A stretch of 64,000 nt of DNA from Didymella arachidicola (GCA_016630955.3 CM049991.1:1302001-1366000), one strand, 5' to 3'; shown: positions 9,198-20,921, counted from the first letter of the stretch. Numbers and translations: made by a program. Notes: generated by a model not told the origin, from the letters alone.

Positions 9198-10930
9198 ATG
9201 GACGCATCGATGAGTGGAGTACTTTACGACTGGTCAGGGACCGGCAGAGGACCACACATTGACTTCGGGGTGAACGAGAAGATACCTCTGCAGCCGGGTA
9301 CTTCAGCTTCGCCGTCTATTGATCAAGCGCTAATGAGCCACGCACAGGTGATCGTCTCGGGCTCGGCGGTGATGCAATCGTGTACGAAACGATCTTACAC
9401 AAAACCAGACTGGCTTGGAAGCAAATCTCGCGCCCTCGAAAGCCAAACACGAATATCAGACAAGAGGTTGAGATCCTGAAGAAGCTGAGCCATCAGCATC
9501 TGGTCAGGCTTATCGGCTCATATACTCATAAGCGATCTGTTGGTCTATTGCTCTATCCAGTAGCAGTGTGCGATCTGGGAGCTTTCTTTGAGGATGCAGA
9601 GGCATATTGGCAGGACAATGCCACTGACTGTCAAGACATGCTACTCCAACAGCTAGGATACCCTGCGCAGTCACCAGCCAAGCACAAAGCATGGCCGATC
9701 TACTCCCAGCTAGGGTGTCTGCTGTCTGCGGTTGCTTATTTACATGGTCAGAATATTCGCCACAAGGACATAAAGCCGTCCAACATATTGCTTTCTCGAG
9801 GCCGCTTGTGGCTTAGTGACTTTGGTCTCTCGAGAGATTTCTCCCAGCTCACTCAGAGCGGAACAGATGGCGGAGTTGGAACTGAACTTTACAAGGCCCC
9901 GGAAGTAAGTCGAGAATCCTCGGGAGTATGTCCTCGCTGATTTTGTCTTCTACGATAGGTGGCAGACTTCCAGCAGAGTGGGCGAGCAGCTGATGTGTTC
10001 TCCCTTGGATGCGTACTTCTTGAAGTCATTGCTTTCGATGACGACGGGTCATTGCGCCGCCTTAAGCCCGACGCACAGAGTGTGAGATTGGCGTACCATG
10101 AGAGCCTCGACAAGCTCGACAAGTGGCTACCGTGGCCAGAGGATCTCGATCCCATGAAACACCAGCTTTGTCTCGCAGTCCGGGCCATGCTCTCACGGTT
10201 TCCCAAGCAACGACCTCGGATCGACGATCTCGTGTTGCGTATAAGCCTCTGCAACAAGATGGTGGAGGACACTGAAGATCGAATATTTCCCGATTGTTGC
10301 CGCATATCCTACTTCACCGAGGCTCAATCGGAAAGTAGAGTTAGGGCACTACAAGCGCAAAATGACGGCTTGAGGCAAGAGGTGCATATTCTTCAAGCAA
10401 ATCGACGATTCTACGACCCCGAAAGTCAAGCCTGGGCCGACTCAGAATACCAGAAACAGGCAATGCAATGGGTCCGAACCTTAACAAACAATGCTCTGGG
10501 ATTCCCTAAGACGCTCAGAAGCAAGGTGAAAGCCACGGTATGTCTACTTTCGTGTTCTCGCGCGAACAGCAATGCTCACAAAGTACCCAAGGACTCATCA
10601 ACCAGGACGAAGACCAATGCAGACGACTTCATGCGCTTCTACTCGCCAGAGCGGGTCGAAAAGCTAATGCAACTCATACTCACCATCTTCATATTCATCT
10701 TCCTGGTCCTGCCTGTGGTTGCCATGCTCAAGCTGACGCCAGTCGGGAGGGCAAACTCGACATTCGAGGCAATCGGCGTGCTGGTCGTCTTCACCTTGCT
10801 TTTCTCGGCGGCTATTTCGCTGTTCACAAAGGCCAACAGGCACGAGTTGTTTGCGGCATCTGCTGCCTACTGCGCGGTTTTGGTAGTGTTCATTAGCAAC
10901 TCCGGCATTGACGGAGAACAGCCCCGTTAG
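9198..10930 (+). CDS. Protein kinase fused to DUF6594-like membrane domain
   Basis: Exons 9198-9297, 9348-9904 and 9959-10930 encode 542 residues; introns of 50 and 54 bp restore the glycine-rich loop (GLGGDAIVYE) and the APE-VADF junction. Kinase landmarks are the ATP-binding Lys in AWKQI near residue 58, catalytic HKDIKPSN near 173, DFG in LSDFGLSRD near 192, and APE. The catalytic loop reads HKD rather than HRD. After a helical linker, the C-terminal 140 residues have hydrophobic segments (LILTIFIFIFLVLPVVAML, FEAIGVLVVFTLLFSAAI, AAYCAVLVVFI) ending in an AAYCAVLVVFI motif typical of DUF6594. This suggests a membrane-tethered kinase with a cytosolic catalytic head. Substrate unknown. The next gene converges on it. 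Confidence 0.82.
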
Positions 10931-11050
10931 GACGACTTCAGGGTCTTCCCACGCATCATGTACATCAATCGTACAAGCAAAGATTCTCTATTTAAACAGT
11001 ACTCAACACACTACTCGACGCCCTTTACTACTCTACACTCCCAACACCGT

Positions 11051-12952
11051 CTATTTCGGCGGCACAATAGGCAGCGTAACGTAATTGCTAAACTTCTCAC
11101 CAAAGTGCAGGTGATTCCACCCCGCAAACTTCGCCTCACTCCGATCCTCGGGGTGATTGTGCTGGAAGATACCGCTCCCCTGCGTATCCCCGCTGCTCAC
11201 CTCAAACACTATCTTCCCGCCCTTCTCTACAATCACATTCGTCGGCCACACCTCGACATCCACCCCGTACACATCACCCGGCACCACAGGCTGCACGTCC
11301 GTGCTGAAGTAATCGCGGTGAGGCAGGTAGGGCCTGTGCTTCGGGTGCTCCGGGTTCGTCTTACGTAGACTCACACGCAGCCAGCCCTTGGCCAGCGGAA
11401 TCGGGTCGCCTGCTGTGCCGGTGTAGTGCACCTCCTTTCCCTCGGGCGAGATGTACCGCAGGGTAAGAAACAGGTCGATGTCCGAGGGTGTCGGCTTGGT
11501 GGCGTGTGGGGAGAGGGAGACGTTCAGGTGCGCGGTTATGTGGCCTGTTATCTCTGTCTCCTCCTCGAACGGAGCCGTCGTGAACTGCAGCAGCTTCGGG
11601 TCGTCGAGCGTGCCGAGCGCTTCGTACGAGAGCTTCGAGGGGCGGTTGGTAATGGGTTGCACGGCGGTCAGGCTCTGCGCGGGCGTGAGGAAGAAATTCG
11701 TGTACCGCGTTCGCGCAATGGGCCACTCGTTTTCCGTGCGCCGCTCGTACACCTTCTCCGCTTCAGAGTTGTCGAAGCCCACGTCGCCTTTCCGCAGGAC
11801 GATGTCGACGGGAGGCAGCTTGCCCTTGACGGACCACCCGACGCGGTCCTCGCCCTTGAGAAACGCATCCAGGAAACTGCGTTGCACTTCTACTTCCTCC
11901 TTGTAGTAGAAGGGCAGATCGTGCCGGCCCGTGATCATCCGCAGGTACTTGAACTCCGAGCCCGCGTGTGTGTAGCCCTCGATGTTGCCGCGCAGGTGCA
12001 GCAGTATACCGCCCCAGTTTCCTACCGACAGCAGCGGCACTTCAATGTCGCTCATGTCGTACTCTTTACTGGCGTAGTAATTTTCATCACGGAACTTGGA
12101 CGCGTTGGTGTCGATGGTCTGATCCTGACGGTTCTTCGCACGCACTTCTTCCGAGAGGTCTCCATCGACCGTGTCGGGTCCCCAGTTGCGTGCTGCGCGG
12201 CCGGGGCGTCCATACTGGTTCGTGATGACCTGGCGGTTCCTTCTCATCGTCAACTCGACTCCCAATCTCCCATACACCGGGTAACTCACCACCAAAAGTC
12301 AATAAACTTATTGCTCAAAATCCCCCCATGCCGACACCGATCACGATAGTAATCACTCATCCCCTCCCACGGAATCACAGCCGCCAACCCCTTGGGCTTG
12401 CGCGCAGCAACCCGCCACTGCGACCCAGCATAATAGCTAATCCCCAGCAAACCCACCTTCCCAGACGACCACGCCTGCTCGGCCGCCCACTCAACCACAT
12501 CGAAAAAGCACTCGCTCGTGCCGCGCGACATGGTATCAAGGAACCCCGGCGACTGCCCCAATCCGCGCTCGTCAGCGCGCACAACCACATAATCGTGCTT
12601 GGTCCAGAACCCCGGGTCTGGCGTCTCCCAGGCCGAGTGCTCCGAGTGGTGTTCGGGGTTAACTTGCGAGTAGGATTTTGCGTGGAAACTGGCGCTGTTA
12701 GTTCCCCCATCCTCCCAAATCTATACCCCGGCGTACGCACTCCTTGTAGTGGATATCCTTCCCATACGGCCCATACGTCACCAACACGGGCAACTTGTTC
12801 CCCTCGGCTGTAGATTTGGGCCTGTACACATTGACCCGCACAATCCCCTTTGAGCTCGTTTTTAGCGGGACTTCGGCGTTTGACTCGAAGATGTAGGGGA
12901 AGGATGTGGAGTCGATTTTGTGCGCTTTCTTCACTTCGAGCGGAGAGGACAT
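11051..12952 (-). CDS. CocE/NonD (peptidase S15) family hydrolase
   Basis: Reading leftwards, exons 12952-12741, 12688-12290 and 12239-11051 give 599 residues. Intron 2 restores FWW-NRQVITNQYG. Intron 1 has two in-frame acceptors (CAGCGCCAG); I prefer the second because it gives the HYKDFHAKSYSQV reading I recall for relatives. The N-terminal alpha/beta-hydrolase core has the nucleophile motif GLLGISYYAG, and the C-terminal half is the beta-rich X-Pro dipeptidyl-peptidase C-terminal domain. Family members hydrolyse ester or amide bonds; the substrate here is unknown. No signal peptide is seen, so it is probably cytosolic. It lies at the left edge of the putative catabolic cluster. Confidence 0.87.
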
Positions 12953-13340
12953 GGTCGTGGATTTGCCTCTTGGCTGAGGAGATGGGGAGGTGGATTTTCT
13001 GCTGGTACAGTGGGGATATATTAGGGCTGGGAGGAGTAGGGGTGATGAGTATATCGATGTGCGGGTGGATGATGGGGGTGGTTCGGGATGTGGGGGCCCA
13101 CGTCGGAGGGGAGAGGTTTGGTGGTGGGATGGTGGGTTTGGCCGGGGGGGTAGAGGGGCATAGTGTCTGGAATAGTAAGGAATTTAATTTATTCAGAAGC
13201 AAGAAACTATACGTCTTCGTGAACGATTATTATTGATGATTGGAACGGTCACCCCTTACAAGATCACACGATGCAAGCGCAACCACACGTTCTGTGAAGA
13301 CTTCACCATACATTCAATCTCTATCCCACCCCCTCCTAGT
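12953..13340. other. Intergenic region
   Basis: Promoter of the CocE-type gene (minus strand) and 3' region of the cupin gene. There are G-rich tracts near 13060-13150 and a short T/A-rich stretch after 13180. No gene seen. Confidence 0.55.
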
Positions 13341-13901
13341 CTAATGCGAAGCAGGAACCCCCTCCATTATACCATAATCCTCCTCCAACGTCTCGCCATC
13401 AATCTCCACCTTCTTACTCTCCTGCAGCACATACATCATCCGCGCCCATTCCGTCTTACTCAAATTCCTCCACGCATGCATCGTCCCCCTCTGAATCGCC
13501 ACATCGCCACGATTCAAAACCCGCGTCTCCCCCGAGTCAAGCACCAACTCCACACTCCCCTCAATCACCACCCCGTAGTCCAGCGACACCGTGCGGTGCA
13601 TCGGCGACAGCGTGCCGGGCTCCATGTCGACGAAGCGCAGGACCGTGCCGCCCGATGTGACGAGTCCGGGCGCCTTGTCGAGGAAGGGTTTGTAGACTTT
13701 TAGGTCGGCGTCGGCGTTGAGGTCGACGGGGTGGCCTTTTGTGACGTAGGGGAGGCCGAAGGCGGCGGTGGGGATTTTGTCCCATTTTATGGTTTCGGGG
13801 ATGGTGGTTGAGAAGATTGATTTTTTTGTGGAGGGGTCGTGGGTTGTGATGAAGCGCTTTAGGCTGGGGAGCTTATTGTCGAGCTCGGGTCTGGACGACA
13901 T
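13341..13901 (-). CDS. Small cupin-domain protein
   Basis: Single exon, 186 residues, no signal peptide. A single cupin barrel occupies about residues 90-165: motif 1 around MHRTVSLDYGVVIEG and motif 2 around GDVAIQRGTMHAWRN, whose His residues could bind a metal. Single-domain cupins of this kind occur in fungal metabolic clusters as isomerases, dioxygenases or of unknown role; nothing here fixes the reaction. It is divergent from the fumarylacetoacetase gene, with 722 bp between them. Confidence 0.82.
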   Translation of the reverse strand: MSSRPELDNKLPSLKRFITTHDPSTKKSIFSTTIPETIKWDKIPTAAFGLPYVTKGHPVDLNADADLKVYKPFLDKAPGLVTSGGTVLRFVDMEPGTLSPMHRTVSLDYGVVIEGSVELVLDSGETRVLNRGDVAIQRGTMHAWRNLSKTEWARMMYVLQESKKVEIDGETLEEDYGIMEGVPASH

Positions 13902-14623
13902 GGTTGTTTGGGGGGTAGGGGGTTTGTGGTGAGGAGATGGGATGGATATAGTGTGAATGGAGGTAGTGATGCGTGAGAGAGTGCGTGCTGTCTACTATAC
14001 GGATTCTTTAGCAATTCAGTTAGATGATTTCGAGGTGATGCTCCTTCCGATGTGGAGGGCCAGCGGTCCGTCAGGGTCCGCTTTGTCAACTGCCGCGGCA
14101 TGGCACCTGCAGGGTCATGAACCCCTCTTTCGTATCTCGGTGTTTACGTGCCCCGTTGAGAACAAGCCCGACAGTAGGATGTAGGAGGTGAGATGTTGTT
14201 GCTCGGGAAAAGAGAAAAGCAGAATGGGCTTTACCGCTTTTGGCCTGGAATGCAGCCTCACGATGAAGCAACGACCATGAGAATCATCCCCAATCTCACA
14301 AGAACAGCATCATGGCAAGCCTCGTCTCTACGATAGAAATTGGCAGCAGAGCCTCAATCCTTGTTTCCTCTGACATAACCAAGCTATGACGGTGCCGCCC
14401 ACCTAAGCCGCGGTCCGGGGGCTCCCCAGGTCTCGCGATGTGGGGGGTAAATTGTCCGAAGAGTACCTCAAGCGCTCACGTTCTGCTTACAAACAGCAGA
14501 GAATATTGATGTCGGTAAACTGTGTTTGACTGTGTCATTCTGAACTCAATTGCACGGTGCATGTGCATACTTAGGTACTCACGCATACTCCACCCAATCG
14601 AGGCGACAGCAAATACAGTCAAG
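13902..14623. promoter_or_regulatory. Divergent promoter region, cupin / fumarylacetoacetase
   Basis: A 722-bp gap between two divergent cluster genes. It contains CCGCGG at 14408-14413, followed closely by CCGGGGGCTCC. CGG-type half-sites are what Zn2Cys6 proteins bind, so it could be a target of the regulator encoded at 17.4 kb (inference). Confidence 0.45.
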
Positions 14624-15847
14624 ATGCCGGACGGATACACATCACATTTTGGCATCAACAATATTCCCTACGGCATTGCAAGCTCGTATAAAAGGCAACA
14701 GCCGCAAGCTGTGACAAGGGTTGGCGACGATGTGGTCTTCCTCGCTGAGCTCGCGGACCACGAGTCGTTCAATTCAGTCCGCGCAGACGCCCAGGCTGTC
14801 TTCACTCAACCATCACTCAATGCCTTCGCAGCACAAACAAAAGAGTTTCATAAGGATGTGCGCATTGCCATCCAGGAGGCATTGAAGAACCAAAATTACT
14901 CATCTTCATCAGAAGACATCGAACATGTAACCCTCCACCTGCCTGTCACAATCGGCGACTTCACCGACTACTCTGCCAGCGCAAATCACGTGCTCAACGC
15001 AGGTGAAGCGATACAAGGCGTCCGATCTTTCCCGCCCGCATTCCACAAGTACCCAGTGGGCTACGCCGGGCGCTGCTCTTCAATCCAACTCTCGAACAAC
15101 CCGATCACACGACCGCTGGGTCAGTACATCGAGGACTACACAGCAGCCGAGAAGAACATCATCTTCGGCCCCAGTCGAGCACTCGATTACGAGCTCGAGG
15201 TCGGCGCCATTGTAGGACGGCCAGTCGAGGCTGGCACATACCTGAACGCGAAAGATGCAGACCACCACATCTTCGGCCTGGTACTAGTAAACGACTGGAG
15301 CGCGAGAGACATCCAGGGTTTGGAGATGAACCCGCTAGGTCCGTTCAACGGCAAGAACTTCGGCACCAGCATAACCCCTTGGATCATCACACTCGAGGCA
15401 CTCAAGGCGCATGAGGTCCCCGCTCCGGAGCGCATGGGGCCTGAGGCTCCGTTCATGGATGATGCAGGCGCGGTGAACTACTATATTCAGCTCACCGCCT
15501 CGATCACACGGAACGGGAAGAAGACAGAGACATGTAGGGTGGGTTTTGAGACGATGTACTGGACGTTCAGACACATGCTCGCCCACCATACTATCGGTGG
15601 GTGTGGATTGCGCACCGGTGATCTTGTCGCTAGTGGAACGGTCAGTGGAGAGAAGGAGCATGAGCATGGCTGCTTGCTTGAGTTGACAAAGAACGGGAAG
15701 AAACCTAGCAAGTTGGACGACGGGAGCGAGCTCAGGTATCTGGCGGATGGCGATGAGGTGACGTATGAAGGTGTTGTTGGAGATGGGAGTGCGGGTGTTG
15801 GATTTGGCGCGTGTTTTGGTGTCGTTAAGCCTGCGAGAAAGGTGTGA
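14624..15847 (+). CDS. Fumarylacetoacetase-family hydrolase
   Basis: Single exon, 407 residues from the ATG at 14624; the upstream in-frame extension to 14522 lacks similarity. Both parts of fumarylacetoacetase are present: the small N-terminal domain (FGINNIPYGIAS) and the catalytic domain. Visible catalytic features are the His in DYSASANHVLNAG, the metal-binding acidic residues in DYELEVGAIVG and VNDWSARDIQ, and the Lys in GPFNGKNFGTSI. The enzyme cleaves a C-C bond in 1,3-diketo acids, classically fumarylacetoacetate at the end of tyrosine breakdown. No homogentisate dioxygenase lies nearby. The neighbouring LigB-type dioxygenase suggests this copy may act on a different ring-cleavage product. 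Confidence 0.9.
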   Translation: MPDGYTSHFGINNIPYGIASSYKRQQPQAVTRVGDDVVFLAELADHESFNSVRADAQAVFTQPSLNAFAAQTKEFHKDVRIAIQEALKNQNYSSSSEDIEHVTLHLPVTIGDFTDYSASANHVLNAGEAIQGVRSFPPAFHKYPVGYAGRCSSIQLSNNPITRPLGQYIEDYTAAEKNIIFGPSRALDYELEVGAIVGRPVEAGTYLNAKDADHHIFGLVLVNDWSARDIQGLEMNPLGPFNGKNFGTSITPWIITLEALKAHEVPAPERMGPEAPFMDDAGAVNYYIQLTASITRNGKKTETCRVGFETMYWTFRHMLAHHTIGGCGLRTGDLVASGTVSGEKEHEHGCLLELTKNGKKPSKLDDGSELRYLADGDEVTYEGVVGDGSAGVGFGACFGVVKPARKV

Positions 15848-16063
15848 GTAGTTGGCTCCGGTCTGGAATCATGTGAAATTCAACACAACATAGCGAATTC
15901 GGCAGTACCTCTCATCGATCAGGTTGACCTTGACAACAACGATTGTATCTAAGTTCATCGTAGTATTGTAGTATGTCTGTTGTAGTCGCTTGAACTCTCT
16001 AATGAAGTAAACTTTATCGGATGGTATAGCTATTTCAAGACCAACGCCAGATGCAATGAACAA

Positions 16064-16936
16064 TCAAGCCTTCTGTGACCACTTGCCAATCGTAAACTGA
16101 CTGTTGCACATGTTCACCAACTCCCAATCCTCAGCTCCGAGCTCACAACCTTCCCCATCCCGTGGACTCGCATCCACCACGCCGGCAACAAAGCACGCTG
16201 CCATGAAGTGGTCGTCCGTCGCGTGAGCCTCCCTGTACATGGGGTGCTTCATCAGCCGCGTAATATTCCTTGTAGCAGCACCCTTCGGCATTCCTTTCCT
16301 GCAACTCCTGACAAGTGCATCTTCGAAGCTCTGCCGGAACTCGAGCATCGGCGCCTCGGGCGGATACGGCTGAGCAAAGTTGTCAGAGTACCTAAGCATC
16401 TGGAGCCAGTGGTTGCGGTAGAGGTTGTGCACCGCACCTCCAGTGCCAATAATGAGGTATCCTTCCTCGCGAAACGGAGCGAGGATACTGCCGACGCGTG
16501 CATGCAAATGTGGATCGAAGCGCGCGTTCATACTAATGATTGTCGTCGGCGGACACTTCTCAGGGAACATCCGAATCGCAATGAGGTATGTGTCGTGGAT
16601 CCAATCAAACTTGTCGTTCGGTCGTGCATCGATGCCCTTTTCCCGGAGCGCTGCGATGCATCGTTTGCCGGTGGGTAGGTCAGGGACTAACTCGTAGTTG
16701 ACGTATTTGCTGGGGTGGACGTAGGCAACAGGTGATTTATCGGGCTTTGGATTCATGGCCACGTCGATACGGTTCGTACCTCGTGCATCCCAGTGTGCGC
16801 CCATCATGATGACTCCCTTGATACCTCGGCGGAGCGCTTCATCGCCGCAGGCCTTCCAGTAATCTGCTGAGCGCGATTCCTCGCCCAGCATCATGGTCGA
16901 GCCATGCGAGAAGAAATGAACAGGTGGGACTGTCAT
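16064..16936 (-). CDS. Class III extradiol ring-cleavage dioxygenase (LigB/DODA type)
   Basis: Single exon, 290 residues from the ATG at 16936. A longer start at 17032 adds 32 residues without family features. The likely iron ligands are the His in HFFSHGS near the N-terminus and the His in MMGAHWD; a third conserved His is in GTGGAVHNL. The length fits 4,5-DOPA-type dioxygenases (about 270-300 residues). These open catechol-like rings next to the diol with Fe(II) and O2. It is convergent with the fumarylacetoacetase gene (216 bp apart) and divergent from the regulator gene, consistent with shared control. Confidence 0.88.
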   Translation of the reverse strand: MTVPPVHFFSHGSTMMLGEESRSADYWKACGDEALRRGIKGVIMMGAHWDARGTNRIDVAMNPKPDKSPVAYVHPSKYVNYELVPDLPTGKRCIAALREKGIDARPNDKFDWIHDTYLIAIRMFPEKCPPTTIISMNARFDPHLHARVGSILAPFREEGYLIIGTGGAVHNLYRNHWLQMLRYSDNFAQPYPPEAPMLEFRQSFEDALVRSCRKGMPKGAATRNITRLMKHPMYREAHATDDHFMAACFVAGVVDASPRDGEGCELGAEDWELVNMCNSQFTIGKWSQKA

Positions 16937-17378
16937 ATTGACAAACTGCTGTCGTTTGAGGGTAATTATGTCTGTTGGGATTGATCTTGGCGGATCTGTC
17001 TGCTTTCGAGATGGATGCGGTACGAAAGCCAATGAATGCAGGCGTAGAAAAGGTCAATTAAGCCAACGCTGGAAGAAGATATAACGCGGCACGACAAAAT
17101 CACCAAATGGGCTGTACTTGTCCGTCGAGAAATGGACGAAATGCAGGCCACGCCGGCTCGGTGTCCGGCCATATCTTCAACAGGAAGCTGTGTGGTGGTC
17201 AAAGGGGAGTATCGTAATGTGGGGGCGCAACAAGCACTCTCGGCCTCACTCGCATTCCGTTGCCGCATGGTGCCGGCGTGCCGGGAATGATTTGGCTCGA
17301 CTACTCCCCACAATCCAGCTTCCCCAGATTTTCCTCCACCTCGCTTTCCCGAAGCCATTATCGTTCGATGCGTTTGCA
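16937..17378. promoter_or_regulatory. Divergent promoter region, dioxygenase / regulator
   Basis: 442 bp between the ATGs of the dioxygenase and the regulator. It contains several CCGG/CGG elements, for example near 17151-17168 and 17270-17283. A regulator sharing a promoter with an enzyme gene suggests autoregulation; this is inference. Confidence 0.45.
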
Positions 17379-20368
17379 ATGCAGGCGAATGTGACACCGC
17401 CGCAGGACCGATTGAATCCCGCTATACCCGATCCGGAACCCCTGAGACTTTTCCAGTGCAGCACGTGCAAGAGATCCTTCACCAGAGCAGACCATCTCAC
17501 GCGGCACGTTCGAGCGCGTACGTATCTATTTCCGCTATAGCATAGATGAAGAGACGTGTCATTTGGGCAGTTGTGTGAGAGAAGCGTGATACTTGCGACA
17601 TTCGAGGTACGCGACTTCGTCAACGTCACGTTGTTTCGTCAGCAATGCAGCGCGCTTGCTCTCCTTCATATCACGCACTGCTCCCTAGCATTGCTGACGC
17701 CTGCACTCAGATACACGGCAGAAACCTTACATCTGTCCCGTGTGCTCTAAAGGGTTCGCTAGGATGTATGTGCTTCCCCACATCAACGCCCACTCTCCGA
17801 GGATGCTGATTGTAGCACAGCGACCTACTTAAGCGGCACGTCACGAACCACAACTCTAAATCTGCTACCAAACGCCAAAAGCGAGAAATCGCTCGCGATA
17901 CGCGGGTCGTGCAGGCCTGCGATGCTTGCTCGCAAAGTCACCTCCGCTGCGAGGACGAGAAGCCATGCAGTCGCTGTAGGAAGAGGAACATAACTTGCAA
18001 AGTACCAGAGACCTTCAACGCAGACGACAGCGAATTCAATGAGCTGGATGCTGTGCATGCCGCACAGGACCTGCTTGATCTGTCGAATGGTTTCGACCTA
18101 ACTTCTCCCATGCCTGGAAGCAGTCAATCCATGACACCTCAGTTGAGTGATGGCGATAAGACAAACTTCCTGCAGCCCGCAATACCGATCGCTCCGATGA
18201 CGCCTTCGAGCCTGTCGCACTCTGCCCATCAGCGATTAACAAGCATCTCAAACGATACTAGGCAGGCCCCAGGCAGCTTGGCCATGGATCAGCTATACAC
18301 CAACACTGACAATACATCGCTGTCGTTCCTCGACACCACCGTGTCGAACTTCGATGACACTGCGAATATTGACCCTCTCCTGCCAGACTACTTCCGCACC
18401 ATGCCTCCATTTGAGTCTTTTCTATCTGGTCATGCCACTCCACGAGGGCTGCTGGACCTCAACTTTGACACGGATTTCGGTCTCACAGATCTCGACCTTG
18501 GCTTGCTTGACCAGTACAATTTCCAAGTGCCTTTCACTGCAGAAACACCTTCAACAGACGCTCAAGGACTTGAACAGCAGCCTCTGGAGAATGATAGTGC
18601 ACCAGTGCGTGCCGAGGCATTCAAGCAGAGCATTTGGCGCTACGTGCCACGTCGAGATAAGGACCATGGCGCAATGGAGCAGACAAATCTTGCTTTTCCG
18701 GATTCCGATAAAGACGGCAACCGGCGAGCGCATCTTCCGCAACGTCGAGCACTCAACGAAAGGCTGGGTCGTGTGAGCCGTGACAGAGTCATGGCCCTGA
18801 TCCTAGGCACATGTAGCCCCGAGAACGTCAAACGGATAGCTTCTGCATTCCCAAGTGTGGAGTTGTTGGACGGTCTCATACAGTGCTTCCTTACATCACC
18901 AGCTCTCGATGTGCAATCATGGTTCCACCTTCCAACCTTGTCCCTAGCCAAATTGAGCCCAGAGCTACTAGCTTGTATCATCTCAGCAGGGGCTGCTTCT
19001 ACACCAGATGTGCCGTTGCGGAAACTGGGTTTCGCTTTGCATGAAGCAGCTCGCCTGGGTCAATCAAAGTCCTTCGAGGAAGACAACTCCTCGATTAGGG
19101 ACATCGAGCATCTGAGGACGTTTCTACTGCAAGAACTCGTTGGTATGTGGAGCGGTGTGAGTCGCAAGATGGAGATCGCTGAGAGCTTCCTCCAACCGCT
19201 TGTGACGATGATCCGGCGAGGAGGTAGATTGCGAAGATCGACATGGCGCAATATTGCTCCGACTGCAGAAGAAGAGGGGTCAGCTCTGGAAGCCAAGTGG
19301 CAGGAGTGGGTGCAGCAAGAGTCGTACCTTCGTCTCATCTATCGTGTCTTCGAGCTCGACAGACAGTCTTCCATGGCGCTTCTCAAACCGCCGCTGATGG
19401 CATACTCGGAGATGCATCTTCCTTTGCCCAGCTCGAATCGTAAGTCACTCCACATTCCTTGCCTCGAGCCTGCCGGATACCCGCGACTGACATTAATAGA
19501 CCTCTGGCTGGCAAAGTCTGCAAGCGCCTGGAAGGCCGCGTACCTGGAGAACAACTGGAACACGGGCAAGCGTCCATCAGCTATCGACTGCCTTCTTGAC
19601 CTCGACCACCTAGCTCAAAATGACAGCGCCTGCATCACCTACCTCCACATGATGTGGGGTTTGGTTTGGGAGTTCCGCCAGATGAACTCTCTCAGTGGGC
19701 GATCTCCCGCTAAGGGACACAACAGTCTCATCCTGTCGTCCCGCTACCAGGAGCTTACGAAACAGATCGAAGATTTCCACCTCAGCAGCCCGCCAATGAC
19801 CAAGACTGCGGAGATCACAATGCAACTCATGCTGGTACACCTCAACGCCCCCTTCGACGACATCCAGCTCTTCGCTGGAATAGAAGGTCAGGAAGAGGCG
19901 CGATCCGCGTATCCGATCTTGCGTGATTGGACCAAGACTGTTGCAGCCCGTCAAGCTCTTTGGAATGCCGGGCAGATACTGCGTGCTGCTGAGGCTCTAC
20001 CAAAAGGACTCTTGTGCAACTTCAATGCGATCGCCGTCTATCATGCAGGACTCGTAGTATGGGATTATGGTTTCTTGAAGCGATCAAGCGCAGAGAAGTC
20101 CCCACCTAACGAAGGCGTACAGGCAGTAGTGGTGCTCAACGGCGACGACAACATCAGCGCAAGAAGGTTCATTACGCTGGATCGAGGCTTACCATCAATC
20201 AGAATGGCCAGATCGAAGGACGCGATTCAGCTAGGCAATGTTGGTGCGGTCATGGATGGCTTAGTCCAGCTCCTGCTGGCACCTTATGAGTCTGTTGAAG
20301 GATCATGCCCGCCTCTGGTTGGCAATCTGGTTCAACTGCTGGAAGGATTGCGACCAGGGACCAAATAA
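17379..20368 (+). CDS. Transcription factor with C2H2 fingers, Zn2Cys6 and fungal-specific domain
   Basis: Exons 17379-17517, 17711-17765, 17821-19439 and 19500-20368 give 893 residues. Splicing the 193-bp first intron completes two C2H2 fingers (FQCSTCKRSFTRADHLTRHVRAH; KPYICPVCSKGFAR then DLLKRHVTNH). A Zn2Cys6 cluster follows directly (ACDACSQSHLRCEDEKPCSRC). The rest contains the fungal-specific transcription factor (PF04082-type) region, for example LPSLSL-like helices and AKSASAWKAAY. Intron 3 (60 bp) is in frame; I splice it because of its GTAAGT donor and CTGAC...TAG end. Its place among catabolic genes suggests a pathway-specific activator. Confidence 0.87.
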
Positions 20369-20921
20369 GCTGATACCCTGCGCTGCTCGGTTGCAGATGT
20401 AGATACCGTAGCGGGTGCTAACAAATATCTTCACAAACGATGCACTTTTGTGCGTACAACGACTGGCCCTAATGCACGGTTTACGTGCATGACCAATGTT
20501 CCGGCTCCTCGGACTCCTCCTCAACCGAGAAATTTGAGACTAGCTGATCGCGAATCAAGTGAAACGATTGGCTATTATTGGCTCTATCATCGTAGCGGCG
20601 ATACCCTTGGATAGACCCCGCCACGTGCCCGCATGTCGTACTCATCTTAGTCTTAGGCCGATAGGCGGACAACATCCTCCATATCGGACAACCCCAGTTG
20701 TCTCCACAAAGCGCCAGATCAAGCTGGGGTAAATTAATCAATGCTTGTTCTGTTATCGCCAGTCAATGAGACCGAGACGGATGCTGATTCGCTGTAATGA
20801 AACCGAGCATAGAAATCCACTCCGACACCCCCGGGTTGCAAGTGCTACTATATAGTTTAAAGGCATCAGCATCCCTACGCAAGGTATTGTCGATCTCAAA
20901 GGACTTTCATCTTCGGACAGA
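20369..20921. other. Intergenic region, MFS promoter
   Basis: 3' end of the regulator gene and promoter of the transporter. It holds a possible TATA-like TATATAGTTTAAA near 20850 and a CCCCCGGG near 20829, but no gene. Confidence 0.5.

Noticed and set aside
10538..10583. Possible 46-bp intron in the kinase gene (GTATGT...AAAG)
   Set aside because: Removing it shifts frame and destroys the DUF6594-like C-terminus, while the unspliced frame stays open.
11426..12349. 307-codon + strand frame opposite the CocE hydrolase
   Set aside because: Antisense shadow across a gene whose three exons and catalytic motif are clear.
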